A stretch of 64,000 nt of DNA, taken from Chionis minor (Eukaryota > Chordata > Aves > Charadriiformes > Chionididae). Shown piece after piece: positions 1 to 13,600 of the stretch (its first letter is position 1; every line of letters begins with the position of its first letter). The position numbers and the translations under genes were made by a program. A model generated the notes under the pieces. It was not told the DNA's origin. It saw only the letters and a program-made list of their open reading frames with translations, and searched no databases. The DNA lies in the NCBI GenBank assembly GCA_013398295.1, contig VZSF01006779.1, positions 154,690-218,689 of the forward strand. Reading direction: 5' to 3'.

Positions 1-1486
1 GGGGGGGGGAAGAGGGAATCCCCTATCTTACGTATAGTGAAAGATGTCTAAACTTTAAGATAGCATAAACAAGTTATATTTGAACATTTTCAGCTTTAGC
101 TCACTCTGGAGTAGTTAACACCACAGATAAGGAAACATGCCTCTTTTTCAAAGTACTTCCAATTCAACTCGTTTATCAAGGATTTAGTAGCCTGACTCAT
201 TCGTACTCAGCACGATACTTCTGACAGGAAGGTAAGTTTTGGCGCCAAGTCTCCGCACCCTCACATCTCAGCCTAAAAGACTCCAAGGCAAACTGTCTGT
301 TTAATACTGCAATGACTTGGTTTTTGAGATAATATATATAAGTGTTTGTATACATCACAGAACCTCTACGTCAATCCTGTTCTACATGGTGCTTCCCTGA
401 AAAAAGGCATTCAGGTTTCAAGAGGTGGCGTTTGATGCAGAGTAGAGGTTGCCCAGGAATCCTACCTAGCTTTGGATACGCCATCCCAGCTTGTTTCCCC
501 GCAGCGGTCCACCAGGATGCTTCCCATTCCACCAGCTGCCTTTGACTTGGAAAAAAGTAGGCAAGAGCCGTGTGTGAAACCTGACCATCGAAGCCGTGTA
601 CTGGTACATACCTGGACCAGTGAACCAGCACTGCTGTGTTCAAATGGGAACTATGGGGTAGAACTGAAGATCCCTCTGACTGTGCTCAAATACAGACAGG
701 TTCTTGGATATAGGAAACAACAATGAAGTAGCAAGGGCAGGACACAAAAAGGCATGTGGTTTTCATTACTGAAAAGGCTGAAATATCCTAGCCATAGCCC
801 ATGGAGTTGTTTATGCTGCAAAACTATGTACAGATAATCTCCTTTAGTGACATCAAAAAATCCAAAAGGGAGTCAAAGATCATCAGTTTTCAGGATAAAA
901 CCCTTAAGGAATTTTTCTTCTTTTGGTAATCAAACACAAATATTACCCACGTGGCCAAATTTTTCATCTACTAGTTACATTTCTATCCCATTAATGCAAC
1001 ATACAACATTGCTGATAGCAATGAAACAATACTGTAGTATACAACACCACTACTAAGGTTTGTTCTGAGAAGGAAATCAAGGTTGGTTCTTTTTTTTTTT
1101 TTTTAATAGATTCTACTACTTAGATTTTAGAAGAGGAAATAATTGCAAGTATTAATGCTTATATAAGACCAGAAGTCAACGAAAAAACTTTTGTAGAAAA
1201 GTATTAAGATTCCTAATAAAAATATTTGCAAATTTAATTACAAATATATTTTAAAAGCAAAATCCTTAATTAAGTACATCAGGGTTGGTCAGTATTAACA
1301 GTTTTCCTTTAAGAGGAAGTGAAGATAACACCCACTGCATCTGTGGGAACATCTAAACGCATATAGTATATACACTTATTGATCAAATCATGTCAAATAT
1401 ATAAAGTGAAGCAGTATATACAGTTTTGAACCTACACAAAGGTTATAACGGAAGATCAAGTATGAGTCTGCTAAAATCTTGACATA
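1..1486 (-). other. Probable MORC3 3' UTR and downstream flank
   Basis: This AT-rich stretch follows the MORC3 stop codon on the minus strand and shows no convincing coding exon. Minus-strand ATTAAA-type poly(A) hexamers can be read at about 1233-1238 and 299-304, but no true cleavage site can be chosen from sequence. The short open frames at 342-726 and 847-1056 have no recognisable protein similarity. How far the UTR extends is unknown. Confidence 0.5.
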
Positions 1487-1640
1487 TTAAGTACTACTGA
1501 TTTCATGCATTTGTTCTACAACTTGTCCTAAAATTTCATCTACTACATCAATATCATAATTTACTTGCTGCAAGTCTAGATCAGGCATGATTGTAGCCAG
1601 AAGTTGCCCAACATTCACTCGAAGAGAGCGTAGTTTCAGG
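1487..1640 (-). CDS. MORC3: MORC3 coding exon 17 (last)
   Basis: Residues 903-953 and the TAA stop at 1487-1489. It encodes [15 protein letters not shown] and [10 protein letters not shown], ending EQMHEISST; the human C-terminus is almost the same. Acceptor TTCACAG. Confidence 0.95.
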
Positions 1641-4600
1641 CTGTGAAGAAATAATTAAGATATGATTAGATGTAGATGAAGTTTCACTTTAAAATACACA
1701 ATACTTTATTTAACAAAGCTGGATAAATACTCTATACTGGAAAGGTTCTGCACATGACTTCCACAAATCAACAAAAAAATGATGCAGTTAAAGCTGCATC
1801 AAGATCATTTCAAAATCTACTATTTTTTCAAAGCTGAGCCTCTGAAGTTGTAATTTTGAAGGTGTGTATTCCCTTAGTTTCAAACAAATACTAAGGGCTA
1901 AACTGAATTATGCCTTTCCAGAAACAGATCAGAAGTATTTCTGAATACTTTATATTTAAGTTTGCAAATAAGCACTGGCACATCCTTTATCCCACAGCAC
2001 CTTTTTATTTCTCAAAACAATATTAAATCCCAGTATTTTTATACATTTACAAGCACAAACTAATACCATCTATGAGAACAAAAGAAGAGAAAAGGAAGAG
2101 AGAAGGCGGCACGAAAAAGCAGTTTGTCTAAAGGCTTTAAAATATAAAGATGAAACAAGGTAAGAGTTACAGTACAGGGAAAATGCTATGCCTCCTCTTT
2201 TTGCTTTCTTTCCTGGATCCCCTTGCTCTGTCTTCTTCCTGATGGAATTGTTCCCAATCTCCCATCCCTTCTCTTAAGCAGTTCCTTCATCACCTCCAGT
2301 AGCCAGTCTTCATAATGCCATCACATCCAACAGGACTTGTGGTGGAAGTTACTTACAAGTCCTGAATATGCTAATTCTTCTAAGAAGCACAAATCAGGTG
2401 CTATAAGAAGAAAATGAAATGCTGGCAGATAGAGGGGAGACTTAAGCACAAAAAAAAAAAAAAAAANGGGTCTCTGGAAATCATCCAGTCCATTCTTCTC
2501 TGCACCACCCACCCCCCTACCCCCTTCAAAGCAGGACTAACTCAGATCAGGTCACTTAAGACCCTCTTGTGCTTTGAAAGCCTCCAAAGATGGAGATTAC
2601 ACAGTCTCCCTAGGCCCTGTTTTCAGGGTCTGACTACCCACGCTGTGAACGCTTTTTCCCCCCTTTAATATTTAAGACAGAATTTCACTTGTTGCAGCTT
2701 GTGTCTATTGCTGCTCATCCTATCACTGTGCTTATGAGAAGAGGCTGGCTTCTCTGTTTCTACACCGTCTCATCAGGCAGCAGAAGAGAGCAGTAAAATT
2801 TCAAGGTAACCCACTCTTTGAAAAGCTATTTCCCTCAGCTTCCCCTTCAATATTAGATGTCCAGGCCCCTACCTGTCTTGGTGGCCCTTCAGTAGACTTG
2901 CTCCAACACGCCAGTGTCATTCAGATACCATGGAGCCCTCAACTAGATACTCCCATGTTCAGTCTCACAGTGCCCAGTAGTAGGGAAGAATCACTTCCCT
3001 CCAACTCCTGGCTGAACTCTTGTCAATATAGCCCAGTAGGCACTGGGTTCTCCCACCACAAGAGTGCACTGCTGACTTGCATTCGACTTTCAGTCCACCA
3101 GCATCACAGGCCGTCTTCTTCCAAGCTGCTTTCCTATGAGTAGTCTCCAGCTTGTTCAGCTGCACGGGGTATTTCCAACACAGGTGCAGAACTTTGCAGT
3201 TGCCTTTGTTGAATTTCCAGGTTTCTTTCATCCCAGTTTTCCAATTTGTCAGTGTCCCTCAACAGCAGACCTACCCTCCAGAGTATCAACAGTTCCCTCC
3301 AACTGATGTCATTGTGAATTTGTGGAGTTAGTTCTGCTGCATCATCTAGGCCACTAATGAAGGCATCAGCCATTGCTGGCCTCAATACTGATCCATGAGC
3401 TCAGCAGTCTGGCCAGTTTCATGACCCACCTCCTAGTCTACCTATCCAAACCACTCCTCACAAACTTTGCCATTATGATATTATGGCAACCCATACTGAA
3501 AGCTGTGCCAAAATGAAGGTCCGTAGAGCTGGCCATCTCATTTGTAAAAGGCAATGAGGCAAAAAAGGCATAATTTACCCTCAGTAAGTCCATCCTGGTT
3601 GTCCCTAATCCCCTGGACTATCACGGAGCTGCAGGTGACTTCCAGGTAGATTTGCTCCATGGTCTTTCCAGGGACCGAGGCTACACTGATGAGCCTGTTG
3701 TTCTGCCTGTCCTTAATACAGGCATGACTATTGCCTTTTTCCAGGCATCAGGAACATTGACTGCCACAGCCTTTTGGAGACAGCATCGTAAGGCCAACTC
3801 TCCATCAATTGGCCAGCTCCCTCTGTTGTGTCTAATCTGGTCTCTTGGACTTGTGTATGTCAAATTTGCTTAAGTGGTCTCTTAATTCAGTCACCTTTTA
3901 TTACAGGTAATGCTTCACTCCCTAAAATTACCACTTGGCTCAGGGACATGGGTGGCCACAGGGCAGACCTTACCAGTAAAAACGAAGGTAAAGAAGAGTA
4001 CCTCAGTAATTTGCGCCTCACACACCTCATGTCCTTTGCTACTAAGTGTCTGACCCACTGAGCAGCAGGCCCACATCTTTCTTAGTTCTCCTGTTGCTGC
4101 TACTGCGCTGACACAAGCTCTTCTGGTTGCCCTTCACAGGCCTTGCCAGATTTAACGCCAGCTGAGCTCTGGCTTTCAATTCCATCCTACATGCCCAGGC
4201 AGCGCAGCTATATTCCTGCTTCCATCTGGTACATGTACTTCTTTTGTGTTTGCCATTTCTATTAACCACAAGCTGCAAGCTCTCTATTTGTAAGTTTAAA
4301 CCCTCGTTTAGTTCAAAGATACACTCTGGACGCAACCTAGTTCCCTAGGATTGGTCTGCAGCAAGTTCTTATAGGAAAGGCAAGTTTCAAAACCAAACCC
4401 AAACTCTTTTCACAGTAGAGTACTATTGACCCAGGAAAGAAAATTAGAATATAAAAGTGAAGTTCATCTACACAGCATAAGCTAATGATCACCCTCTTTC
4501 CTGCCTCCTTTCTCTCTCCTTGTTCTGCAGGTCATGTCAAGAAATTATATCACATTTTTGACATTTTAAGAAGTGTCAGTATGGCATTCCATTGTGCAAT

Positions 4601-7600
4601 GGCCAACGCTGCTCAAACAAATACCTAAATCCTAAAAAAATTAAATAAATCACTTGATTAAAAAAATGTTACTGAGGTAGGAGTCACAAGAGGCAATAAA
4701 AAAGAATTCCAAGCATCGCATTTTATTACATCATTATCAGACATGACCTTCATCACGATGTTTCGGATACAATCAGCCAGCCAAAATGTTGCTTGAAATA
4801 TAGTCTAGAAAGAAGAAAATTGATACCTTTCTCCATCAGAAAAATTTACAGTCTCTTCTACATTACTGGTGGTAGAATCATTTGCACGTGCTACTGCTTG
4901 TGGAATTGAAGCTTTTAACTGTGCGATTTCTGCTTTGAGTTCTTCACATTGACAGGCAATTTGATTTTTTTCCACTTCTAGTAGTTCAATCTGGCAAGTA
5001 AATAAAAGTATTTTTATATATCAAGTTAAAGAAACATGATTTTTATACACCAAATAAAATTGTGGTGGGTTAAAATAAAAACATATACAAATTTAAATCA
5101 TTTACCTTTGTTGACTGCTTTTAATTAACTTTTCAGTGAGATTTTAAGACATGACAACCTAGACAAACTGCTTTCAAACCGCCAGCTGTCAGCTGAACCA
5201 CTGTATGTGTGCTCCCTCTAAGCCTGCTCAGTCTCTCTTGCCTTGCAGTCAGAGCCACTCACAGCCTTGCAGTCTTTCTCAGGTTTGCTCATTTTTATCT
5301 ACGGAGGCAAAAACCCAGAAGCTCCTAGGCTAATTTAGTATTTTGTCCCCCTTTTAGGTGGCTTGATTAATTAGCGGACTGAGCTATACAACATATTGTG
5401 TAGTAGAACTGCTACGAAACATGCATTAAAAAATAAAAATAATTTGTTATTTTGAATGATATCACTGTTTTACAAACATACCTCACTTTTATATCTGTCT
5501 CTCTCAATGCTGCACTTGTCCAGTTGCCTGAAAACATCATCCAGCTGCACAGCTATTTCATCTACCTCACTCTTATTTTCACCATCAGCACACTTGCTGC
5601 ATTCAGTTTTTAAGTTCTGCAGGGTACTGCATTGTTCCTTTAGTTTTGCTATTTCTTTTAAGGCCTCTTCATAGAGAACGGTCACTTCTGCCAAACGTCC
5701 TTCATGAAGGTTTCCTTCTTCAAATGAAGAAATTGTCTCAGTTGACTGATGGCACATTTCTTTTTTTACATACTTATTATTCATTTCTAGAATTCTCTCT
5801 TCCAATGTTTCTACTTGTTTGGTTAATACTTCACATTTGTTTTGGTACATTTCCTTTTCTTTGTTTAATAGTTGGAGTTGATTTTTCAGCTCATTTTCAA
5901 GTTCTACAGATGTCTCAGAAACATCATTAACGTTGTACTGTTTAGTTTCCACCTCTGCCCTGGGAACTTGAATGTCGGTGTCATCTTCCACCTCTTCCTT
6001 TTTAACAACTAGGTTTGGAAGCTCTGTCTGTGTCGCTGAGGTCAACTGTTTACTTTTTGATTCTGAAGTAGCTGCACTGCAAGGTTCTCCGGCATCACAG
6101 TTTTCTTTCTGCTTCTCCTCTTGATCCAAATTGATACATTCTGTTTTTATTACGGGAACATCAGAATCTGTTGAAGGCTTTGGAGTACTGCTCTCCTCTA
6201 AAATAATGACATCATCATCAGCAGCATGGTTGTTGAATGTTTTGTCATTTAATCGAGGTGTCTTTGAAGACACAGGTGTGACGCAACTAGATGTCCTCCG
6301 TTTAAGACTGAGAAGCAAATTATTAAACTGATTATTATATTGCTCAAATACTGCAAAGTCATGTGTTTCAAACTGTTTCGTGTTTCTGTAAGACCTATTA
6401 AAAACTACCACTCAATGCCTAGAAAGGGACATCTCCTTGCATCGTATTTTAAGATGTGTAGCCAGAGTAAATACCTTTCCTGTACAAAGAAGTGACTGAC
6501 ATCCACAAACTAAATTACTACCGTCACACAGTATTTCGAAACAGACTCAGACTCAGTATTTGCAGGAACTGCCCCCACACCCGTTCCTTAACCAACAGAG
6601 GTTATGGAAAACATACTGCAGGGTGTGGTTAACACAATAGTCTTTTCCTGAAGAGACAAACCACTAGGCAGTTTTCCTTGCCAGTAGACAGTATTTTTTT
6701 TTGCTGCATTCACTTTTGTACTTCACAAGGTTTCTAGGTACTTTTAATCAACCTACTGCTTCCTGTATTCCCAAAAGCAACCTATGAATTCTGGCAGCTA
6801 TCACCTGAAGATGGGACTACACCCAACACCTTCCTTTTAATTAAAAAGTTATTAATTTCAGAAATAAATAGGAATCTACTTTGTACAGGTTCACTAACCT
6901 GTTATCGGAATCAGAATGAGGTGAAGATACTGGTCTATGTAAAATAAGCAAAGATCTTTTGACAGAAGCATTTGATGTTTCTGGTAAAAGTGATCTCGGA
7001 ACAGCTTCCTTTCCACTCACAGCTGAGAATGTTTTGAAATCTTTACTTGAAGAAACAGGTGTTTTTAAAAACATTTCATTATTGATCTAGAAGATAATAT
7101 TAGTTAAGAACGAAAAAGAAACAAACATTAGTAGATTCTTCAGATAGGTTTAAGCAGTTTTCCTAACTATCTGCCAACACCTAAAATTCTGAACGGCATT
7201 TCTCACATATACTACAAGGATCACCTTGAACCTGGGCTCAGTATTTTGCAATAAGCTAATTAGACTCCAAATTGCAAACCCCAGTTTTCTTATTGTAATG
7301 ATTGCACAACCCCTCCCCCCAAACGCTACTGATGCTTGTGAAGTATTTCCTTCATGCTGGTTTAAGACATAAAACATATTAGAAAGCAGCAAGTTCTGTA
7401 TCATCATTACAGACTTATGGCAGATTTCTCAGAGGACTTTGAATGCTGCCCACCAGCTGCACACTCCTCTCCGTGCACAGATTTACTGCTGTCAGAAAGC
7501 GGCTTTCTGATCTTACAAGTCTTTCTCTAGACACGGCTATTTTAAAATACCACATAGAATCTCAGGCAAGAGCTTTTCCCAAGCTTCTGTTTGAAGTCTG

Positions 7601-10600
7601 ACCATCATAGGCAAATTACACGACAGCCATCTCTTGTTAAAGCTGCTCATAATTAATCCAGTTTGTCTAAAGTAAATAATACTTTACTTTTAGAAATCAC
7701 TTCTGTACTTGGGTAAAAGTCATAGCAGAAAAATTAATACAATGGAGTATACAGGTTAAAACAGCATATGCAAAATCTCTTCTCCATAAATGGAGTGATC
7801 TTAGGTTAGCATTTTACTTTTAAATCAACTTAAGCTAAATCACACTTGGGAAATTTGATTCTGAGTTACAATCTACACATCCTCATCACTGAACCATACT
7901 GATTTGCATCTGCATTTAATTTGAGTGCCTCCTTGCAAAAGTACAGGTACTGCAAGTCTGTCCATGCCTGCCCCAGTTGTAAGGGCATCTTTGCTTTCAT
8001 ATGCTGATCACATCTCTCTACAACAAATCCACTTTCAATAATTAGATATCACAGCATAAAAACAGGTATGAGGGACGAACATTTTTTTCTAGTACTATTT
8101 TGTGAGAGGGCTTTTTCTCTCTCAAACTCTCTGTTAAGTACTACATAGAAAGCAATGGTGTATGTTCCATCACTAGACAGCAAAGATGGGGGATTTTTGG
8201 TTTACTAATACTGAGCATAACCTATACAGCCATCAAAACAAAAAAGGATGTTGAACCAGTCAGTTGGCCACTAGCTGAAGGACACTAACTCAAAGCCTGG
8301 CCTTTTAGATCAAACTACATAGTATTGTTGCCAGCAATAACAACTTTGCTCCCGAAGTCAGTCTGCTATCAACTTCAAGAGTTACCTGGTGACCGTACTC
8401 TAGCCGCTTCTTCAGTTTTTCCCTGTCTCTGCAAAGCAGTAAGGAAAAAAAAAAAATTAAGAGCTTACATTCAAAATGTTAATTCATTATAAAACCAAAT
8501 CAACCTCAAAATCTAAAGGCAAACACAATACTCCCTACTTCAGCTAGATATAACGAAGTTCTAATGAACATATCCTAGTTTATTGAACGAAAATTTTCTG
8601 CATGAACTTAGAAGCTAGTATCGCTAAAGTTAGCTTAACTAACAAGTTCTCTCTCAGATTATGATTTAAGAAAATTGAAAAAAACCCAAAGCTCCCACTT
8701 CTAGAATATCAGCCAGCAAAAGTTAAAATTACTCAAGTCAGGTTTTTTTCCTATGTACCTTAGCTAAGAATTCTCTTATTCTTAAATAAGTGTATTGAGG
8801 TATTCAGCTGCTTCAACATGGACCTTGAAAATAGTTGCCTAGACAAGGTCTCCTAACAGCCCTAGTAGCTTGCTTCTCTAACATCCCAAACCGTCCTCGC
8901 ACCACTTACTACTATGCAACAATGTCCCTCTCTGACAGCTGTACTGGAACACCAATTGCTGCACTGCTGCTCTTAATAGTTATTAAATGAGAGGCCCCTT
9001 TCATTATGACTTTCCTAAATTTGATTTAGGAGGGTAAACAGGTATTAATTCAAAGACAGAAATTTGAATTTCATGCCAACATGCTTGGAGAAGAGAACAG
9101 TGCTATTCATCTATTTGCTGCTACGATCAAGTCTTGATTTCAGGGCACTATTTTCTGGCTAGATATATTCCCAGAACAGTTGCCATTATACCACAGGTGA
9201 GAGAAAAGGGCATTTAGTTTTCACATTCCTTTTCTAGATTTAAGACACTTGTCCCAAAGTCTCTAGTACTCACTTTTTCTTGTAAGTTTTCTCATATGTA
9301 GGATGTATTAAGTCATCATCTTCTGGTTCTTCTGGTACATTACAATTCCTGAGTTAAGGAGGGGGGAAAAAAGCATCAGAAAGAGCTTAACATCCATGCT
9401 TATAACAGATGATATGAACTAAAAGCAGTATTTAGATATTCATTGAAATCTAATTTTACCGGAATTGTGGGTCAGGGTTCAGTGAGCAGTACCACTTTTC
9501 TGGCAAGTGCTCTATTCCATCCGGTAGCTTCCGCCACTTCAAACATGAATCACATTGTACCCATGTCTGATCAGGCTGTTTTCTGTAATGGGAAAAATAC
9601 CAGAACTCTCACGTGAAAAGTTCGTTTTCGTGACTGAGTGTAAACCAGTAATAACAGCATATAAAATTATTCTATTTAGAAGCGATACTCACTGTATCTC
9701 CTCAACTGGCAAAGCTAATGGACATTCTTCATTTTTCTTCGTTTTCATTTCATTCCAGTAATCGTTAAGCTTTTCTCCTAACGCTGCTATTGTAAGTCTA
9801 AAAAGAAAAGTTTTTAAAAGACCACCTTAAATAATTAAATCCTAGCACAGAAAGAACCTTTATAAACTACAGTGAAAGAATAAACTTATGAACCGCTCTA
9901 ATATTTCTATTTGCACAACAGTAGGCTTTTTGCTTTTAGAAAAGCCCAGAAATTAGGAATTGTGTGAAGTCGTGTTTGTCAGCAAAGAAATTACTGGAAA
10001 TATGAGTTGGAGCACAAAGACTGAAATCAAGCACTGAAATCAGAAGCACTGTGAATGTACAGTGCAAACCCTGAAGTTACCTCACCAGTTCAACCTCAAT
10101 CATAGAAGAAACAAGTACAAAACCATCTCTGTCAATCCAGTACCTAGCTTTGTATTTGGGTGATGTTTCTGTACATCCAGGTTCATGACTACTCTAAGCT
10201 GACGTACAACGTTACACGGAGATTGCAAACGTATGATCACTTTAATGTAGTACAAAGTCTACACGCTGCTAGAAAGAGCAGGCCAGTCTTATCCTAGGTT
10301 AATTTTAAGCTGGATTAGTTTCCTGATCAGGGGTCACCATGCAACTTGATGACTATTAGAGCTGGCACACACAGGAGGGAGTGGTACAGAACAACAACAA
10401 CAAGCCCCACAGGTGAGGCTGAGGTAAGGCTGCCTCTTGTCAGCATGCAGAAGTTAAGTCAGAGTAAAGTGGCAGGGTAACCACAGCTTGAAAGTCAGTC
10501 CCTCCCTGCCTGGCTTATTCCAACACCTACACCACGCCATCTCTTGAGCTAACACAAAGTGTTCGTGCAGTGAACAAGTCTGACCTAGAGAGTTTTGATC

Positions 10601-13600
10601 TAGATCACCTCTGAACCCAGGTCATGAATTTCTGTGCCCAAAAAAAGGAAGTACCACAAGGGCAGAATGAGCAGAAATGCATGGATGATATCACATCTCT
10701 CTTCTGGAGAGGTAAGAAGGGCAGGTCGTCTTACACTGATCATGAAATTACAGCATCAGTTTTATGTTTCTGTTTTGGGCTGGAAAGTTACCTTTTGAAA
10801 AGCCTGTAGCACTCTCTGCAGAAAAACCTTTACAAAAGATCTTTCAAGCATAGTATCTCTGTGCCCACATTAGAACTGTTTTTAAAAAGAAAAAAGTAAA
10901 ATGCATTCAATGCTCACTGTGCCAGCCTGTGGGAACATAGTGCAAACCTTGGTCAACACAAGTGACTGTCCTACAGTGTTCCTAATTCCTCTCCCTCTGC
11001 CACAGGAACTATTAGTGCCACCATACAGGAAATGGTTCAGGGAACATTTACTAGTATCATAGAATGGTTTAGGTTGGAAGGGACCTTAACGATCACCTAG
11101 TTCCAACCCCCAAAAAAACTAACACAAGAGCTATTTTCCAGTTTGACACATTCCCTGATCTGCTTTACCACGTGTTCTGAGCAAACAGCTCTAATAGCAC
11201 AATGGCAGTAGAAACAGGGGAACTGCTTAAAGCCAGCAATATCACTGCAAAGAGCAGCACAAACTGTGGGTACCATTTAGAGACATGGGCAGTGAACCAG
11301 AGTGGCTGTAGCAGCTATCAGCCCTGCTGCTCCTCCAGAGGGCTGCTGTTTCAACAGCAGGAATAGCCAGATTTATCTTGCTATAGCTCCTCAATTGCTG
11401 CAATTAACAACTCTGTTTATTACAGCACTCTGGTGGGGTTTTGAGGTTATCTTGATGTACAGAGCCGCATATAAATCAGCAATTTGGGAAAGGCGTTGTA
11501 GACAGTTCAGGTTGCCAGCAGAAACCAAATAACTGGTTAAAGGGCAAAATATGCAGCTTGAAAAACTTAGCGACTTCTCCTGCCAAAGTTTACCCCGCCT
11601 GTGTTTGCAAGTCAATACCCTAAGTTTCTAAGGGTATTGCAAGTGTTAGGGCACACAGAAGGAAAGTGCTTGCTTCTTTAAGGGCATATGGTCAAAGGAG
11701 CCATAACAAGAACAGAGAGACAAACCTGATTGACAAGGCGTGGTCAGTCACACTAACTGGGAAGGTTATGTGGAGTGTAAGAATATTTTCTCACTTGGGA
11801 GAATAAGGAAAGAGAAGGAGACAGACACAGGCAGTCATAAAATCTGACCAATTAGAGTTAATGAAAACAATAACCAGAAACAAACCTGGTCGGTCACACT
11901 AATTGATGGGCTATCAAGAAACTGCAGGCAAACAGGGATTTTGCAACTGATAAGGATGAAAACCTGAAGGTCCAGGATCTTTGGAGGGGTCAGTGGAACT
12001 AAGCCAACTGATGAGGAAATGTACTTGGGGAAGGTGGAGCAGGGAGGAACAGAGAGGAGAATAGAGAAGGGCATAAAAGGAGCTGGTTGCACATAAACCA
12101 GGTTCAGTCAGTACAGCTGTCTGGCTGAGCCCTGTGCCCGATCACCACAGTCTGTCCTATCTTCTTGTATCTTATTTAATGTTTTCTTAACTGTCTACCT
12201 AATCTCATTCTCTATCCCAAGCGTATGTGTATGGTAGTGCCAGCTCCTGGTGAGAGCTCTGTGTGAGCGAGTGGATTTGGTGCCAGCTCCTGGAGTCAAG
12301 ACTGGGTGTGTGGTGTCAGCTAATGGAGCAAGCGGTGTCTCAGCTGCCACCCACTGAGGCAGGAATGGAACAGTGTGTCCCCCAAAAACCAGCTCCTGGG
12401 GTTGACCAGCATTAAGTGAGGGATGCAGTGCTGGCAGCTGGAGCAGGACTGTGGGTCACAGTGCAGGGGCAGAGGGAACAAGCATCTGAATCCTTCCCCC
12501 ATCCCAGTGTCTTGGTGTGCATGGAGGGAGTGTTCACGGGTATTTGCTAGCAAACTTCAAACTGGACTCCTGTGTGTGGAGGAGGCACCAGGTCCGGGCA
12601 GGGCTAGCAGGCAGGCAAGGGTTTGTGCTGGTACACCCAGGGGGACTTGCAAATAGGGAGTGTCTGCGGTATGAACGCGCCCATGTTTGCCAGCAAACAT
12701 CAGACTGCGCTAGCCAGCACGCAGGGGACCCGTGAGGCAGGTAAGGGGGCTTGGAGTCCAGAGAGGCCGTGTCAGTACTCCGGGGATCCACAAACGTATG
12801 TGTCCTTGTGAACCTAGAATGTCACATGTGTGCCTTCACTAGTGAGCTTTTATCTCTGCCAGCTGAAGAGGAGGAAGGGGACCTGGCTGTTGATGTTTTA
12901 TGTGAGTCCTGTATGTAGGTGCCCCTCGTCCGTGGCAGCCTGTGTGACCAGCCATGTGTCAGTGTCCCCTGTGTGTGTGCTCCTGAGACACGTGCTCAGC
13001 TTTGCGCCTGGCTGAACCTGCAACTAGAAGAGTGGCAGTTGCATCCCTTGGCCTGGGCAGAAACCCTGGGTCCCCAGGCTGGGCTCCAGTGGCTGGGAAA
13101 GAGGGAGTCCTGGGGCAAAGCTGCTGGAGAGGGTGGCCACTCCTAATACCCCTTAACAGAAGCAGCACAGACAACAAAAACAGCCTTATCATCATGAAAG
13201 GAAAGAAGGTAATAAAGAGTGGAACAGTTTTCAAGGTTTGTATTCAGGAATTTTCTCCTGGACAGTTTTTACACCTCAGCCCAAAAACTGCTTAGGGTAA
13301 CTTATCCCCTCTAGCCTGTCCTCCCCTACATGCCTCCTTTCACAATGCCAGCACAACTGGTTCGCAGTAAAGCAGTGTTAACAGACTAGGAAATTCACCT
13401 GGCTTAAAAACTATTATAGTATCTGAAAATTTTAAGTCAGACCAGATCAGCTAAACTATAGGAAATATCACACTAGATGCATCCATCCCATCAATCTGCA
13501 AATGTGTAAAATGAAAACTAAAATAAAGCTGTGTCCCAAATCACTGCTGCCTTCAGGGCATCAGGTATTTTAAACGCTCTATCAGGTAACAGGATTTGAG

